DNA from: Roseibium sediminicola
Lineage (GTDB): Bacteria; Pseudomonadota; Alphaproteobacteria; Rhizobiales; Stappiaceae
Length of the DNA stretch: 64,000 bases
Direction: 5' to 3'
NCBI RefSeq assembly: GCF_023156505.1
Contig: NZ_JALNMJ010000018.1
Location: 55,009 to 119,008, forward strand
A program made the translations under genes and the position numbers. A model generated the notes under the pieces. The model was not told the origin of the DNA, searched no databases, and saw nothing but the letters and a program-made list of their open reading frames with translations. Shown piece after piece: positions 44,188 through 52,948 of the stretch (position 1 is the stretch's first letter; the number at the start of each line of letters is the position of its first letter).

Positions 44188-45042
44188 TCAAGTCAGATCG
44201 AGCCGCATCTCATATTGCCGCAACAACTCTTCCGCCCCCGCCCGGTCCAGAAAGGCGTTCACGCCGGTGGCGGCGGCATCCACATTGACGAATGTCAGGG
44301 ATTGCTGATCCGCCGCGTGCCAGAGCGCCCGCAAGATCGCGCTGCCGATGCCCTGGCGGCGGACCTTTTCCGCTACAGCCATCTGGGCGACCGCGCCGTC
44401 CGGATAAACCGCGCCCCATCCCAGAAGCTCCGCGTTCTCCTTGACCCCGAGCAGTTGAAAATCAGGGGTCAAGGCGCGCAGCGCAGTCCGGCTGTTCTGA
44501 GGCGTGGGGGCTGCATCGAAAAAGCCAGTGTCGCTCTCGGGCAAATCGCTCAGGTCAAGGGGTCTCACCGGATGAACCTGTTTCGCGGCCGACGGTTCCG
44601 TTTCCAATTTCAACACACGCAAGGATCGGTGACGGCAGAAGCCGAAAGACTCATAGCTGCTGATGGCGGCGCTGTTGCTCGTGATCACTTCCAACTGAAG
44701 CCCTGACGTCCCGTGTTGGCTTTGCGCGTCGACGACCGCATTCAGCAGGCGCCGGGACAATCCATTGCGGCGATGCTCAGGACGCGTCCCCACTGACAGG
44801 GTGTAGGCCCGGTTGCCGTTGTGGGGATCCGGCAGGCCGGAGAACCAGAAGGCGGCGATGTCATCGCCCTCAAGCGCGACGAAGGATTGCGCGGCCACAA
44901 ATCCCCGTTGCCACTGGAAGTGTTCGAACTGCTCCAGGGTCAGGCTCAGCGGGACGACGTAATCCGAAAATGCGGCGTTCATCGCCGCGCAAAGCTGCCG
45001 CGGTCCTAAGGAACAGCAATTTGTGATGATATAGCCCATCAT
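44188..45042 (-). CDS. Tandem GNAT acetyltransferase
   Basis: A 284-residue protein with two GNAT halves. The first (about 8-150) has the acetyl-CoA-binding loop TRPEHRRNGLSRRLL and the following NSAAISSYESFGF. The second (about 195-280) has AVAEKVRRQGIGSAILRAL and VNAFLDRAG. Duplicated GNATs of this type usually act on small amines or amino acids; no substrate is visible. It converges on the FemAB-like gene with 30 bp between the stops and is divergent from the amino-acid-binding protein gene. The MMGY start has two candidate ATGs, one after the other. Confidence 0.85.
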   Translation of the reverse strand: MMGYIITNCCSLGPRQLCAAMNAAFSDYVVPLSLTLEQFEHFQWQRGFVAAQSFVALEGDDIAAFWFSGLPDPHNGNRAYTLSVGTRPEHRRNGLSRRLLNAVVDAQSQHGTSGLQLEVITSNSAAISSYESFGFCRHRSLRVLKLETEPSAAKQVHPVRPLDLSDLPESDTGFFDAAPTPQNSRTALRALTPDFQLLGVKENAELLGWGAVYPDGAVAQMAVAEKVRRQGIGSAILRALWHAADQQSLTFVNVDAAATGVNAFLDRAGAEELLRQYEMRLDLT

Positions 45043-45273
45043 GACAACCTCAAAGAAATTTTCACCCCTAGCAATAATATCAAGGCGTAAAAATTGACAG
45101 TAAATGACAAAAACTTTTCCTAAACCAAAACACAGGAACGTTTTTGCGATTGAATCGATTTAACCATTTTCTTTCTCTTTACTTGAAACGAGTAACCTTT
45201 TCGTCATTTCCCGGAGTTACCTAACGGAGCATAACAAGCAGATCAGCCTCCCATCTTTCAGGAAGGAACTCCC
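45043..45273. promoter_or_regulatory. AT-rich divergent promoter region
   Basis: The 231 bp between the GNAT gene and the binding-protein gene are AT-rich and must contain both promoters. AAGGAAGG at about 45261 is the ribosome site of the binding protein. No clear operator was found. Confidence 0.4.
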
Positions 45274-45984
45274 ATGAAACATATCCTTGCGCTCGCCGCC
45301 CTGTCCGCAGTCGTGCTGGCCGCACCGGCGCAGGCCGCCGATATCAACCTGACCACCGAAGAATACAAGCCCTTCAACTACAAGGACGGCGACAAGATCG
45401 TCGGCTTCGGCGCGGATCAGGTGTTCGAGATCATGAATCGCGCCGGACTGTCCTATGATGTGGAAATGGCGCAATGGTCTCGCGCCATCGGTCTTGCGGA
45501 AAAAGAAGCCAATTACTGCGTCTTCACGGCGTCCCACACCGAAGAGCGCGATCCGAAATTCGTCTGGATCGAGCCGCTCAATGTCGACCGCACGCTTCTG
45601 ATCAAAAAAGCCGGTTCAGACGTCAACCCGGGCAGCATCGACGACGCCAAGGCCTTCACCATCGGCACGCAGTCGCAGGACTACACCGAATCGCTGCTGC
45701 AGCAGCAGGACTTCCCGAAAATCGACGCCGCCAAGAACATGGAAACCACCTTGAAAAAGCTGGAGGCCGGACGCATCGACATGATGGCCGTGTCCGAGGC
45801 GTTCTATAACAGCCTCAAGAAAGACGGCACGGATGTCGACCTGGCCGTTGTCCTATCGGAAACGGTCCTGTCCATGGCCTGCAATCCGGGAACGGATGCC
45901 GGCAATGTCAAGAAGATGCAGGACGCGCTGAAGGCGATGATCGACGACGGCACCCAGGCCAAGATCCTGGCGAAATACGAATAA
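45274..45984 (+). CDS. Periplasmic solute-binding protein of the polar amino-acid family (SBP_bac_3)
   Basis: A 236-residue exported protein: signal peptide MKHILALAALSAVVLAAPAQA, then a type II binding fold (LTTEEYKPFNY, GFGADQVFEIMNRAGLSYDVEMAQWSRAIGLAE, FTIGTQSQDYTESLL, NMETTLKKLEAGRIDMMAV). This is the pattern of the amino-acid-binding SBP_bac_3 family. Strong ribosome site AGGAAGGAA lies upstream. No permease or ATPase genes are adjacent, so it could serve a remote ABC importer or act as a sensor component. A terminator follows directly after it, so the gene is monocistronic. Confidence 0.9.
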   Translation: MKHILALAALSAVVLAAPAQAADINLTTEEYKPFNYKDGDKIVGFGADQVFEIMNRAGLSYDVEMAQWSRAIGLAEKEANYCVFTASHTEERDPKFVWIEPLNVDRTLLIKKAGSDVNPGSIDDAKAFTIGTQSQDYTESLLQQQDFPKIDAAKNMETTLKKLEAGRIDMMAVSEAFYNSLKKDGTDVDLAVVLSETVLSMACNPGTDAGNVKKMQDALKAMIDDGTQAKILAKYE

Positions 45985-46006
45985 TCTGCGAGCGATTGAA
46001 ATGACG

Positions 46007-46037
46007 ACAGCCGCCCTCGGGGCGGCTGTTTGCTTTT
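46007..46037 (+). terminator. Terminator after the amino-acid-binding protein
   Basis: ACAGCCGCCC-TCG-GGGCGGCTGT, a perfect 10-bp stem, followed by TTGCTTTT. Confidence 0.88.
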
Positions 46038-46053
46038 CGGACAGGAAACCGGT

Positions 46054-46380
46054 TCAGTCCTGGTCGAAACTTTCGGCCACATCATACATGACCGGTTCGA
46101 AGCTCTTGCACAGCGCGCCAATGCGCCGGTTGCGTTCGCGCATTTCCGGCGTCCGAAGCATCGCCAGAAAGTCTTCGCGCCGGCGCCATTGGGAATAGTT
46201 GGCGATGCGGGTCTGGGCATCGTTCACATGCAGGCCCGCTCCGATAAAGCCCGGCTGGTGGCGGATAAAGTTCTCGTAGGCATCCTTCAACTCGTCCAGC
46301 AGGTCAAAGCAGGTGCCCGGCGTCATTTCGAACGTGGTGATGACCGTCTGACAATCGCGATCGCTTGAAATTTCAGGCAT
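46054..46380 (-). CDS. Small protein of the antibiotic-biosynthesis monooxygenase (ABM) fold
   Basis: The ATG at 46380 follows AAGGAGGAGAG and gives 108 residues; the longer upstream frame is not coding. It looks like an ABM/dimeric ferredoxin-like domain: VITTFEMTPGTCFDLLDELKDAYENFIRHQPGFIGAGLHVNDAQTRIANYSQWRRREDFLAML. Such small dimers include monooxygenases of quinones or haem and binding proteins; the activity is unassigned. It lies 105 bp downstream of the OxyR-like regulator, in the same direction, so the regulator could control it. Confidence 0.82.
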   Translation of the reverse strand: MPEISSDRDCQTVITTFEMTPGTCFDLLDELKDAYENFIRHQPGFIGAGLHVNDAQTRIANYSQWRRREDFLAMLRTPEMRERNRRIGALCKSFEPVMYDVAESFDQD

Positions 46381-46485
46381 GGCTCTCCTCCTTCGCCTTG
46401 GAAAGGAAGGCTGGCACGTTTTTGGAAAGCCGACAATATCGGGAGGACTACTTGGGCGCAGCCCAGCCGCGGTCACGGACGGCTC

Positions 46486-47421
46486 TTATGCTTTTTCAAG
46501 CGCAACGCCTTCAACCGCCATGTCGACAACCGCCTGCCGCGCAAGCGTCAGCAGTTTCTCGAAATGCGCCGTTCTGGAACTGCCCCGCCGCCAGACCAGG
46601 GACATCAGTCGGCGCATCGGCAGGCCGTCGATCTTTTTAAGGAGCAGATCCGGTTCCTTACCGAATTCCGAGGCGATATAGGCAGCCGGAAACAGGGCAA
46701 GCCCCATGCCGATCGACGCCATCTGGCGCAGGGCATCGAGGCTGGTGCCTTCATAGTCCTGACGGAAATCAGCGCCGGCGGCACGTGCCAGTGCCTGGAC
46801 ATCGTCATAGAGACGGAAGCCCTGGCTGAGCGCCAGCAGCTTTTCGCCTTTCAGCATCTTCACCGGAATGACATCCAGACCGGCTAGCGGATGGGACTTC
46901 GGCACCGCCAGGGAGACGCTTTCATGGCACAGAATGCGCGTGGACCAATTGTCTGACGGCGGGACGTCCGGCGTGAGAATGCAATCCAGCACGCCCGAGG
47001 ACAGCCCCTCCTCCAGAAGATTGGGCCGGTCCTCGCGGATATAGAGTTCGAGATCCGGGTAGGCGCTTTTCAAACCCGGCAGAAGATAGGGCATGAAATA
47101 GGGCCCGAATGTGGGCGAAACACCGAGACGGATCAGGCCGCCCAGATTGGCCTGGCCGACTTGCGCCGCTGTCACGATTTCGTCGAGATTTTCAAGCGTC
47201 TGGCGCGCCAGCGGCAGCAGCCGTTCGCCGGAAGCGGTCAGACTGACACTGCCCGTGCGCCTTTCCAGCAAGGTGCAGCCGATCTGGTCTTCCAGAAGCT
47301 TGAACTGCGCGGACAAGGTCGGCTGGGACACATGGCAGGCGGAAGCAGCCCGGCCGAAATGCAGCGTCTCGGCCAGGGCGACAAAATACTCCAGTTGCCG
47401 CGGGGACGGCCGGAAGCGCAT
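46486..47421 (-). CDS. LysR-family regulator, OxyR-like but without the redox cysteines
   Basis: A 311-residue LysR-type protein. The winged helix-turn-helix (LEYFVALAETLHFGRAASACHVSQPTLSAQFKLLED) and the effector domain resemble OxyR along much of their length (GVSPTFGPYFMPYLLPGL, EGTSLDALRQMASIGMGLALFPAAY). In E. coli OxyR the peroxide-sensing cysteines lie in GHCLRDQAMGFC; here the matching stretch reads LSQGFRLYDDVQALA, so both are missing. Sensing must therefore differ. An OxyR-type ATAG-N7-CTAT site sits just before its start codon. The ABM-fold gene follows on the same strand; the DUF465 gene is divergent. Confidence 0.88.
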   Translation of the reverse strand: MRFRPSPRQLEYFVALAETLHFGRAASACHVSQPTLSAQFKLLEDQIGCTLLERRTGSVSLTASGERLLPLARQTLENLDEIVTAAQVGQANLGGLIRLGVSPTFGPYFMPYLLPGLKSAYPDLELYIREDRPNLLEEGLSSGVLDCILTPDVPPSDNWSTRILCHESVSLAVPKSHPLAGLDVIPVKMLKGEKLLALSQGFRLYDDVQALARAAGADFRQDYEGTSLDALRQMASIGMGLALFPAAYIASEFGKEPDLLLKKIDGLPMRRLMSLVWRRGSSRTAHFEKLLTLARQAVVDMAVEGVALEKA

Positions 47422-47437
47422 CGCTCTCTCCCATTTA

Positions 47438-47459
47438 ATAGATTTTCCCTATCAATCTA
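47438..47459. promoter_or_regulatory. OxyR-type operator before the OxyR-like gene
   Basis: ATAGATTTTCCCTAT (47438-47452) matches the OxyR half-operator ATAG-N7-CTAT. It overlaps an inverted repeat TAGATT-N9-AATCTA (47439-47459). It lies 17 bp upstream of the regulator's start codon, suitable for autoregulation. Confidence 0.6.
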
Positions 47460-47544
47460 ATACAAACAATATATTTCTCCTATTTCTTTTCAGCCCCCAT
47501 ATCCAGTGTGTCAGCAACCCGCCCAATCGAAGAGGAGGCCGGCG

Positions 47545-47730
47545 ATGTATAACCGTCTGAAGTCCCTGCGCAGTCAGCACACCACGTTGGACAGCCTGAT
47601 CCGCCGGGAAGAATTGCACCCCTATCCGGACACGCAGCACATTCGTTCGCTGAAGAAATTCAAGCTGCGGCTTCGGGACGAAATCAACCGCATCGAAACC
47701 GGCCTCAACGCCAGCCGCCTGGCGTATTGA
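47545..47730 (+). CDS. Small DUF465 (YdcH-like) protein
   Basis: A 61-residue protein starting at ATG 47545 after AGAGGAGG. It matches the DUF465 family: RLKSLRSQHTTLDSLIRREELHPYPDTQHIRSLKKFKLRLRDEINRIE. Such proteins are short, charged, helical hairpins of unknown function, common in proteobacteria. It is divergent from the OxyR-like gene and followed 31 bp later by another very small gene on the same strand, probably in one transcript ending at the strong terminator at 48069-48104. Confidence 0.85.
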   Translation: MYNRLKSLRSQHTTLDSLIRREELHPYPDTQHIRSLKKFKLRLRDEINRIETGLNASRLAY

Positions 47731-47761
47731 CACCAGCCACCCTTTTGACACGGAGCTTTAA

Positions 47762-47971
47762 ATGCCGATGTTCTGGCCCTTTTTCCCGGTACTGCCGGCA
47801 GTACCGGCGCAGCACAGAAGACGCACGCGCTTGCAGGATCTGGATGCCCGCATGAGCTCGTTCCTGTCGGAAAAGCAGCGATCGGGCAGCGCCTGCCCGG
47901 AAGTGCTCGACAACGTCAAGGCCTCCAAGTCCAAAGTCCAGCGCGAGATGGCTTCCGCGCACCGCGTCTGA
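47762..47971 (+). CDS. Very small protein of unknown function, downstream of DUF465
   Basis: A 69-residue frame starting at ATG 47762 after CGGAG. It begins with a short hydrophobic, proline-rich stretch (MPMFWPFFPVLPAVPA) and continues with a charged helix (RRTRLQDLDARMSSFLSEKQRSGS), a length and layout like that of the neighbouring DUF465 protein. No sequence family is recognised. It shares orientation and probably a transcript with the DUF465 gene and lies 97 bp before the terminator. Confidence 0.6.
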   Translation: MPMFWPFFPVLPAVPAQHRRRTRLQDLDARMSSFLSEKQRSGSACPEVLDNVKASKSKVQREMASAHRV

Positions 47972-48068
47972 GCCTTCAATCGAAAGATTGCAGACGAGCC
48001 AGACCTGTGCCCTCTGCCCCATCCCGGACATCCGCCGTCCGGACCACGAAGGCCGTCCCAGCTGGACC

Positions 48069-48104
48069 GCCCGCCCGCAACAGGCCTCGCGGGCGGGCTT
48101 TTTT
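48069..48104 (+). terminator. Strong terminator after the two small genes
   Basis: GCCCGCCCGC pairs perfectly with GCGGGCGGGC around a 10-base loop and is followed by six T's. Confidence 0.92.
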
Positions 48105-48224
48105 GAGACCCGATTTTCAGCTGCCTCTGTCCCACCGGTGTCACCAGGAGAGTTTGATCGGTCAGCATCCCCTTGGCATTCGTCCTCTGGACAGGCTACG
48201 AGCTTCAGTCCCTTCCCTTTACTT

Positions 48225-48360
48225 CGTCATTGCCGGACTTGAATCCGACAATCCATGCCGTGACCCGTCCACACGAAGAGAATTTTTCTACTATCGAGGC
48301 AACGGCATGGATCCCCCGATCCCGACGAGGGCAGGCCCATGGTCAAGGCATGGGATGACG
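48225..48360. repeat. Intergenic palindromic repeat (REP-like), CGTCAT...ATGACG ends
   Basis: CGTCATTGCCGGACTTG opens the unit and GGGATGACG closes it. Internal arms CCATGCCGT (48253-48261) and ACGGCATGG (48302-48310) pair. The pattern is the kind of CGTCAT-ended, imperfectly palindromic intergenic repeat found in many copies in rhizobial-type genomes. Similar ends occur near 57780-57920 and 63820-63865. Confidence 0.6.
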
Positions 48361-48380
48361 AAAGGGATGGGCTAAGGCTT

Positions 48381-48402
48381 AAAAAAGGCGGCATTGGCCG
48401 CC
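48381..48402 (-). terminator. Terminator of the RND efflux operon
   Basis: Read on the minus strand, GGCGGC-CAAT-GCCGCC is followed by six T's, 27 bp after the pump gene's stop. Confidence 0.88.
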
Positions 48403-48428
48403 TCTTTGCGCTTCGTGTCTGAACCAGT

Positions 48429-51400
48429 CTACTCGGCGGGAACCGGCGATGGCCCGCTATCCGGTTCCGCCTTTGTCTTCTTCGGCGGCCGCACCCGGAA
48501 GAACAGGGCGTAGAGCACCGGCGCGGCGATCAGGGTCAGCACTGTGGCAAAGGCCAGGCCGCCCATGATCGTTACCGCCATGCCGCGGAAGAAGGCGTCC
48601 GACAATAGCGGTGCCATGCCGAGGATGGTGGTGATCGCCGCCAGCATGACTGGGCGCATACGGGACACACTCGCCTCGACGATCGCCTCGTATTTGTCCC
48701 TGCCCTCGCCGATCAGGAGATCGATTTCTTCCAAGAGCACGATGGCGTTCTTGATCAGCATGCCCGACAGGGAAAGAAAGCCGAGCAGCGACATGAAGCC
48801 GAAGGGCGTGTCGGTTGCCAGAAGCGCAATCGCGACCCCGTTGATCGACATCGGCACCATCAGCCAGATGATCAAGGGCTGGCGCACCGACCCGAACAGC
48901 AAGATCGAGATGATCAGCATCACCAGGAAGCCGAGCGGCAGCTGGGCACCAAGCGAGGCCTGGGCGTCCTTGGTGCTTTCATATTCGCCGCCCCATTCCA
49001 GGGCATAGCCGGCCGGCAGCTCGATGGCCTCGATCTGGGGACGGACGCGGGCGAGCGCAGCGGTCGCGGTTTCCCCGGCCGTGGTTTCTGCCTTGACTGT
49101 CAGGGTGCGCAGCCGGTCGCGCCGATGGATCAGCGTGTCCTGAGGCTCCATCCTGAATTCTTCCACAACCTGGTCGACCGGCACATAGCGGCGCTGGTTG
49201 CTGCTCCAGATGAGCGAATCCGACACGCTTTCATTGACCGACAAACCATTCTGGTTGGCCTTGCGGGCAACGATCGGGATGCCCTCGTCGATGTCCCGGA
49301 AGGAACCGACGCGAATGCCCTCGGTGGCAAACTGCAGGGCAACGGAGAGTTCCTCGCGGGTCACGCCGGAAATCCTGGCGCGGTCCTCATCGAAGATCGG
49401 CCTCACGACGAGCTCCCGCTGACGCCAGTTGGTGTTGACGTCGGCGAGCTTGTTCTCCGGCAACGCAAAGATGGCCTGCGCCTCGTTGCCGAGCCGCTTC
49501 AGCACATCCGCATCGGCACCGGAAAAACGTGCCTCGATCTTGGCGCCGCCACCCGGCCCGAAGACCAGCCGCTTGGTGATCACCTGGGCGGAGGGAAACC
49601 GGTCGGCGAATTGCCGGCGCAGGTCCAAAGCCAGCATGTCGATGACATCGCGGCTCGTGGTGCGGATGATCATGTGACCATAGGCCGGATTGGCGTCTTC
49701 GGGCGCATAGGTCAGCATGAACCGGGTCGCACCGCCACCGGCAAAACTGGTCACGGTGTCAACGCGCTCGTCGGCGAGCACGATCGCTTCCATTTCCCTG
49801 ATGTCCGCTTCGGTGGCGCGCAGGTCCGTGCCCTGAGGCGACCAGTAATGGACGTAGAAGATCGGTGTGTTGCTGTCCGGAAAGAAAGCCTGTTTGACAT
49901 TGCCGAAGGCCATGACGCAGGCAACCGTGATGCCGATCAGCGCCACCACGGTCAGCAGCCTGACATGCAGCGACCCGACCAGGAAAGCCCGGTAGATCCG
50001 GTAAAGGATCCCCTTATAAGGGTCGTGGTCGTCCAGATTGCCCGTTGCCGTCTTGAAGAAGTACTTGCCGAAAAGCGGCGTCACGGTGACCGCAAAGACC
50101 CAGGACAGCAGCAGGGAAATGCCGATCACCGCGAACAGCGAGAACAGGAATTCGCCGGTCGCGTCGGGCGACAAGCCAATGCCGGAAAAGGCCATGATAC
50201 CGATCACGGTCGCCCCGAGCAGCGGCCACATGGTCTGCTTGACCACCCGGCTTGCCGCCTCGATCGCCTTCATGCCGCGCTGCATGTTGATCATCATGCC
50301 CTCGGCGACGACGATGGCGTTGTCGACCAGCATGCCCATGGCGATGATCAGCGCACCGAGCGAAATCCTTTCCATCTCGATGGCGAAGATGCGCATGAAC
50401 AGAACCGTCGCCATCACCGTCAGCAGCAGCACGGTGCCGACCACAAGGGCGGCCCGCCAGCCCATGAACAGGGCCAGAACGCCGATGACGATGACGACAG
50501 AGGCCGCCAGGTTCAGGATAAAGCCGTTCACGCTTTCATCGACCACGACATTCTGCTCGTAGATCGGATGGATCTGCATGCCGACCGGCAGCTGCGCCTC
50601 GACTTCGGCCAGCTTGTCGATCACGAGCGCGCCGACCTCGACAATGTTGGTGCCGTCCACCTGGGACACGCCAATGGTCACCGCCTCATGGCCGTCATGG
50701 CGGATCAGGCGGTTCGGCTTTTCCGGTTCGCCCAGTTCCACCGTGGCAATGTCGGAGAGGCGGATCATCGCCGTTGAACCCGGCCGGCCGATGACCAGGT
50801 CCTGAATGCCCCGGTAGTCGTCAAAGGCTGAGGCCGTCATCAGACGGATGCGCTTTTCGCCCGAAACAGCCGAGCCGTTGGTCTGGATGCGGTTTTCCGC
50901 GTCAAGGACACCGATGATGTCGGTGAAGGAAATGCCGAGCCCAGCCATCTTGTCCTGATCGACATTCAGATAGATGACATCCTGCGGCTCACCGGCCACC
51001 TCGACCTTGCCGACGCCGGGGACCGTCAAAAGCTCGCGCCGGATCCGCTTGACCGTGGTGCGGATGTCCCGGTTGGTGTAACCGTCGGCGGTGAAGGCGT
51101 AAAAGAGACCGTAGACATCGCCGAAATCGTCATAGACCAGCGGCGTGCCCGCCCCTGCCGGCAGATTGCGGGTTTCGTCATTGACCTTGCGGCGCAGTTC
51201 ATCCCAGACCTGCGGCAGCTCGCTGCCGTCATAGGTCGGTTTGATCTCCACGCTGATGCGCGACAGGCCGGGCTCGGACACGGACGTGATCAGATCCAGT
51301 TGCGGCATCTGCTGGATGGCGGTTTCCAGGTTCTCGGTGACCTCGTTTTCCACTTCCGCCGCCGTTGCGCCCGGATAGGAGGTGATCACCTGCGCCTGCT

Positions 51401-51527
51401 TGATGGTGAAGGCCGGATCTTCCAGCCGGCCCACGGTGGTCAGGCCCCAGAGCCCGCCCAGAAGCGCCATCAGGACGATCATCCAGGTGTTGACCGGTTT
51501 TTGAATGGAATAGCGTGCAATATCCAC
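48429..51527 (-). CDS. RND-family efflux pump inner-membrane protein (AcrB/HAE-1 type)
   Basis: A 1032-residue proton-driven pump with the AcrB layout: first helix (MIVLMALLGGLWGL), a large periplasmic domain, helices 2-6, a second periplasmic domain, and helices 8-12. The proton-relay region in helix 4 reads GALIIAMGMLVDNAIVVAEG and retains one Asp. The start is a GTG at 51527, with AAGGAA upstream. It is the last gene of a tetR-adaptor-pump operon and is separated from the adaptor by a MITE-like element. The outer-membrane channel is not encoded here. Substrates cannot be predicted; hydrophobic drugs or solvents are typical. Confidence 0.95.
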   Translation of the reverse strand: MDIARYSIQKPVNTWMIVLMALLGGLWGLTTVGRLEDPAFTIKQAQVITSYPGATAAEVENEVTENLETAIQQMPQLDLITSVSEPGLSRISVEIKPTYDGSELPQVWDELRRKVNDETRNLPAGAGTPLVYDDFGDVYGLFYAFTADGYTNRDIRTTVKRIRRELLTVPGVGKVEVAGEPQDVIYLNVDQDKMAGLGISFTDIIGVLDAENRIQTNGSAVSGEKRIRLMTASAFDDYRGIQDLVIGRPGSTAMIRLSDIATVELGEPEKPNRLIRHDGHEAVTIGVSQVDGTNIVEVGALVIDKLAEVEAQLPVGMQIHPIYEQNVVVDESVNGFILNLAASVVIVIGVLALFMGWRAALVVGTVLLLTVMATVLFMRIFAIEMERISLGALIIAMGMLVDNAIVVAEGMMINMQRGMKAIEAASRVVKQTMWPLLGATVIGIMAFSGIGLSPDATGEFLFSLFAVIGISLLLSWVFAVTVTPLFGKYFFKTATGNLDDHDPYKGILYRIYRAFLVGSLHVRLLTVVALIGITVACVMAFGNVKQAFFPDSNTPIFYVHYWSPQGTDLRATEADIREMEAIVLADERVDTVTSFAGGGATRFMLTYAPEDANPAYGHMIIRTTSRDVIDMLALDLRRQFADRFPSAQVITKRLVFGPGGGAKIEARFSGADADVLKRLGNEAQAIFALPENKLADVNTNWRQRELVVRPIFDEDRARISGVTREELSVALQFATEGIRVGSFRDIDEGIPIVARKANQNGLSVNESVSDSLIWSSNQRRYVPVDQVVEEFRMEPQDTLIHRRDRLRTLTVKAETTAGETATAALARVRPQIEAIELPAGYALEWGGEYESTKDAQASLGAQLPLGFLVMLIISILLFGSVRQPLIIWLMVPMSINGVAIALLATDTPFGFMSLLGFLSLSGMLIKNAIVLLEEIDLLIGEGRDKYEAIVEASVSRMRPVMLAAITTILGMAPLLSDAFFRGMAVTIMGGLAFATVLTLIAAPVLYALFFRVRPPKKTKAEPDSGPSPVPAE

Positions 51528-51553
51528 GGCGTCGGTTCCTTGTCTCTGCCTTG

Positions 51554-51827
51554 CCTAGGGTCTGTGGACAATTAGGTTTGGGTCTTGGCGCTTGTCGGAT
51601 TTCGGTCTTCGAGAAGGAGGAAAGTTCTTGTGGTGTTGCCCACCACAAGAACTTTCCGACGCACGCGAAACCGAAATCCACTGCGTCCCGAACGGATTTG
51701 GTGCAAATGGCTCATTTCGGCGTCGCAAAGGCTTGAAAGGGCCAGCCCTTCCTGCGCCTTTGCTCCTTGAACTCGAGCCATTTGCATCCAAACCAAGACC
51801 AAATCCTAATTGTCCACAGACCCTAGG
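51554..51827. mobile_element. MITE-like palindromic element, 274 bp, inside the efflux operon
   Basis: The left end (51554-51576) and right end (51805-51827) are perfect 23-bp inverted repeats, starting CCTAGGGTCTGTGGACAA; the similarity continues for 12 more bases with two mismatches. CTAG occurs at both outer edges and could be a 4-bp YTAR-type target duplication like that of IS5-family elements. Inside are two large hairpins: 51597-51679, with a perfect 17-bp stem (51619-51635/51641-51657), and 51702-51786, with three nested stems. There is no transposase gene. The element starts 1 bp after the adaptor stop codon and ends 26 bp before the pump start. Confidence 0.85.
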
Positions 51828-51828
51828 A

Positions 51829-52923
51829 TCAGTGCAGCGGGCGCACGGTCTGGCCTTCGCTCAGATAGGCGACCCCGGCCGAGACGATCTCGTCGCCGGC
51901 TTCAAGGCCCGCGCGCACGGGAATGTAGTCCCCCATGACGGTGCCGATCTCGACCGGCTTCCTGGAAACGGCGCCGGTGTCCTCGGCATAGGACCAGACA
52001 TAGGCCTTGCCGTCACCGTCGACGGCAACGGCGCCGGTCGGCACCAGAAACTGTTCGCCAAGTTCCAGGCCCTCGGGCAGCAATTTCACGATCACCGATG
52101 CGGTCATGCCCGGAAACAATTGTTCCGCTCCTTTCCGCGGCATGGCCAGCGTAATGCGATAGGTCTGCGTGATCTCATCCACCTGGCTGGAATGTTCGCG
52201 GTAGGTGAGCGGAAACAGCTTTTCGCCATAGGCGGGAAACTTCGCCTCTATCGAGGCGACCTCGGAGGCGGTCACCCGGCCGAACAGAGCTTCGGCAACG
52301 TTGATGTCCACCTGCACCTCCGAGACATCATGCATGCGCACGACCGGCGTGCCGACGCTGACGGTGGTGAAATTGTCGATCAGCCGGTTGGAGACGATGC
52401 CGTCGAATGGCGCCTTGAGAGAGGTGTATTCCAGGTTCTGCCTGGCTTCCTTCACGTTTTCCTGCGCAAGATCGTATTTGTTCTTCTGCTCGTCATAGGC
52501 GGACTGCGAAATCACGGAGCGGTCACGCAGGGTCTCAAGCCGATCCAGTTCCCGCTTGCTCTGCTCCACATTGATCGTGGCCTCACGCAGCGCCCGGTCG
52601 TAGTCGGTCGTGTCCAATGACGCGATCAGATCGCCTTCCTTGACCTGCTGGCTTTCCAGAACCGGCAGCTTGACGAGCTTGCCGGGAACCTGGAAGGACA
52701 GATCCACGGTCTGAACAGCGGCGACGCGGCCGGCGAAACGCCGCTCCAAAAGGCCGATCTGATCGGTCACGGTGAAAATCTTTGCCGGCCGGGGCGCGGC
52801 ATGCAGCTCCGCTTCGGCTTCCGCGACCGGATCGGCCGCCTGGTCCTGGCAGGCGGCCAGCATTCCGGCGGCCAGCAACAGGCCGGCCCAACGGCCGGTC
52901 GGGGCTTTAACTCGTGCCAACAT
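51829..52923 (-). CDS. RND efflux periplasmic adaptor (membrane fusion lipoprotein)
   Basis: The ATG at 52923 gives 364 residues. A lipoprotein signal ends in LLAAGMLAAC, the lipobox Cys being about residue 23, so it is anchored in the inner membrane. The membrane-fusion layout follows: barrel-lipoyl half (RRFAGRVAAVQTVDLSFQVPGKLVKL), a coiled-coil hairpin with many charged residues (ATINVEQSKRELDRLETLRDRS...NKYDLAQENVKEARQNLEYTSLKAPFDGIV), then the beta-barrel and C-terminal regions. It links the AcrB-type pump to an outer-membrane channel. It is followed by the pump gene and preceded 25 bp upstream by the TetR gene. Confidence 0.94.
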   Translation of the reverse strand: MLARVKAPTGRWAGLLLAAGMLAACQDQAADPVAEAEAELHAAPRPAKIFTVTDQIGLLERRFAGRVAAVQTVDLSFQVPGKLVKLPVLESQQVKEGDLIASLDTTDYDRALREATINVEQSKRELDRLETLRDRSVISQSAYDEQKNKYDLAQENVKEARQNLEYTSLKAPFDGIVSNRLIDNFTTVSVGTPVVRMHDVSEVQVDINVAEALFGRVTASEVASIEAKFPAYGEKLFPLTYREHSSQVDEITQTYRITLAMPRKGAEQLFPGMTASVIVKLLPEGLELGEQFLVPTGAVAVDGDGKAYVWSYAEDTGAVSRKPVEIGTVMGDYIPVRAGLEAGDEIVSAGVAYLSEGQTVRPLH

Positions 52924-52948
52924 GTGGTCTTCCGTCCTAATTTCTGAG

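Noticed and set aside
51572..51802. Small open frames on both strands inside the MITE-like element
   Set aside because: They exist because the element is palindromic; the two strands even give similar peptides, and none has a ribosome site or domain.
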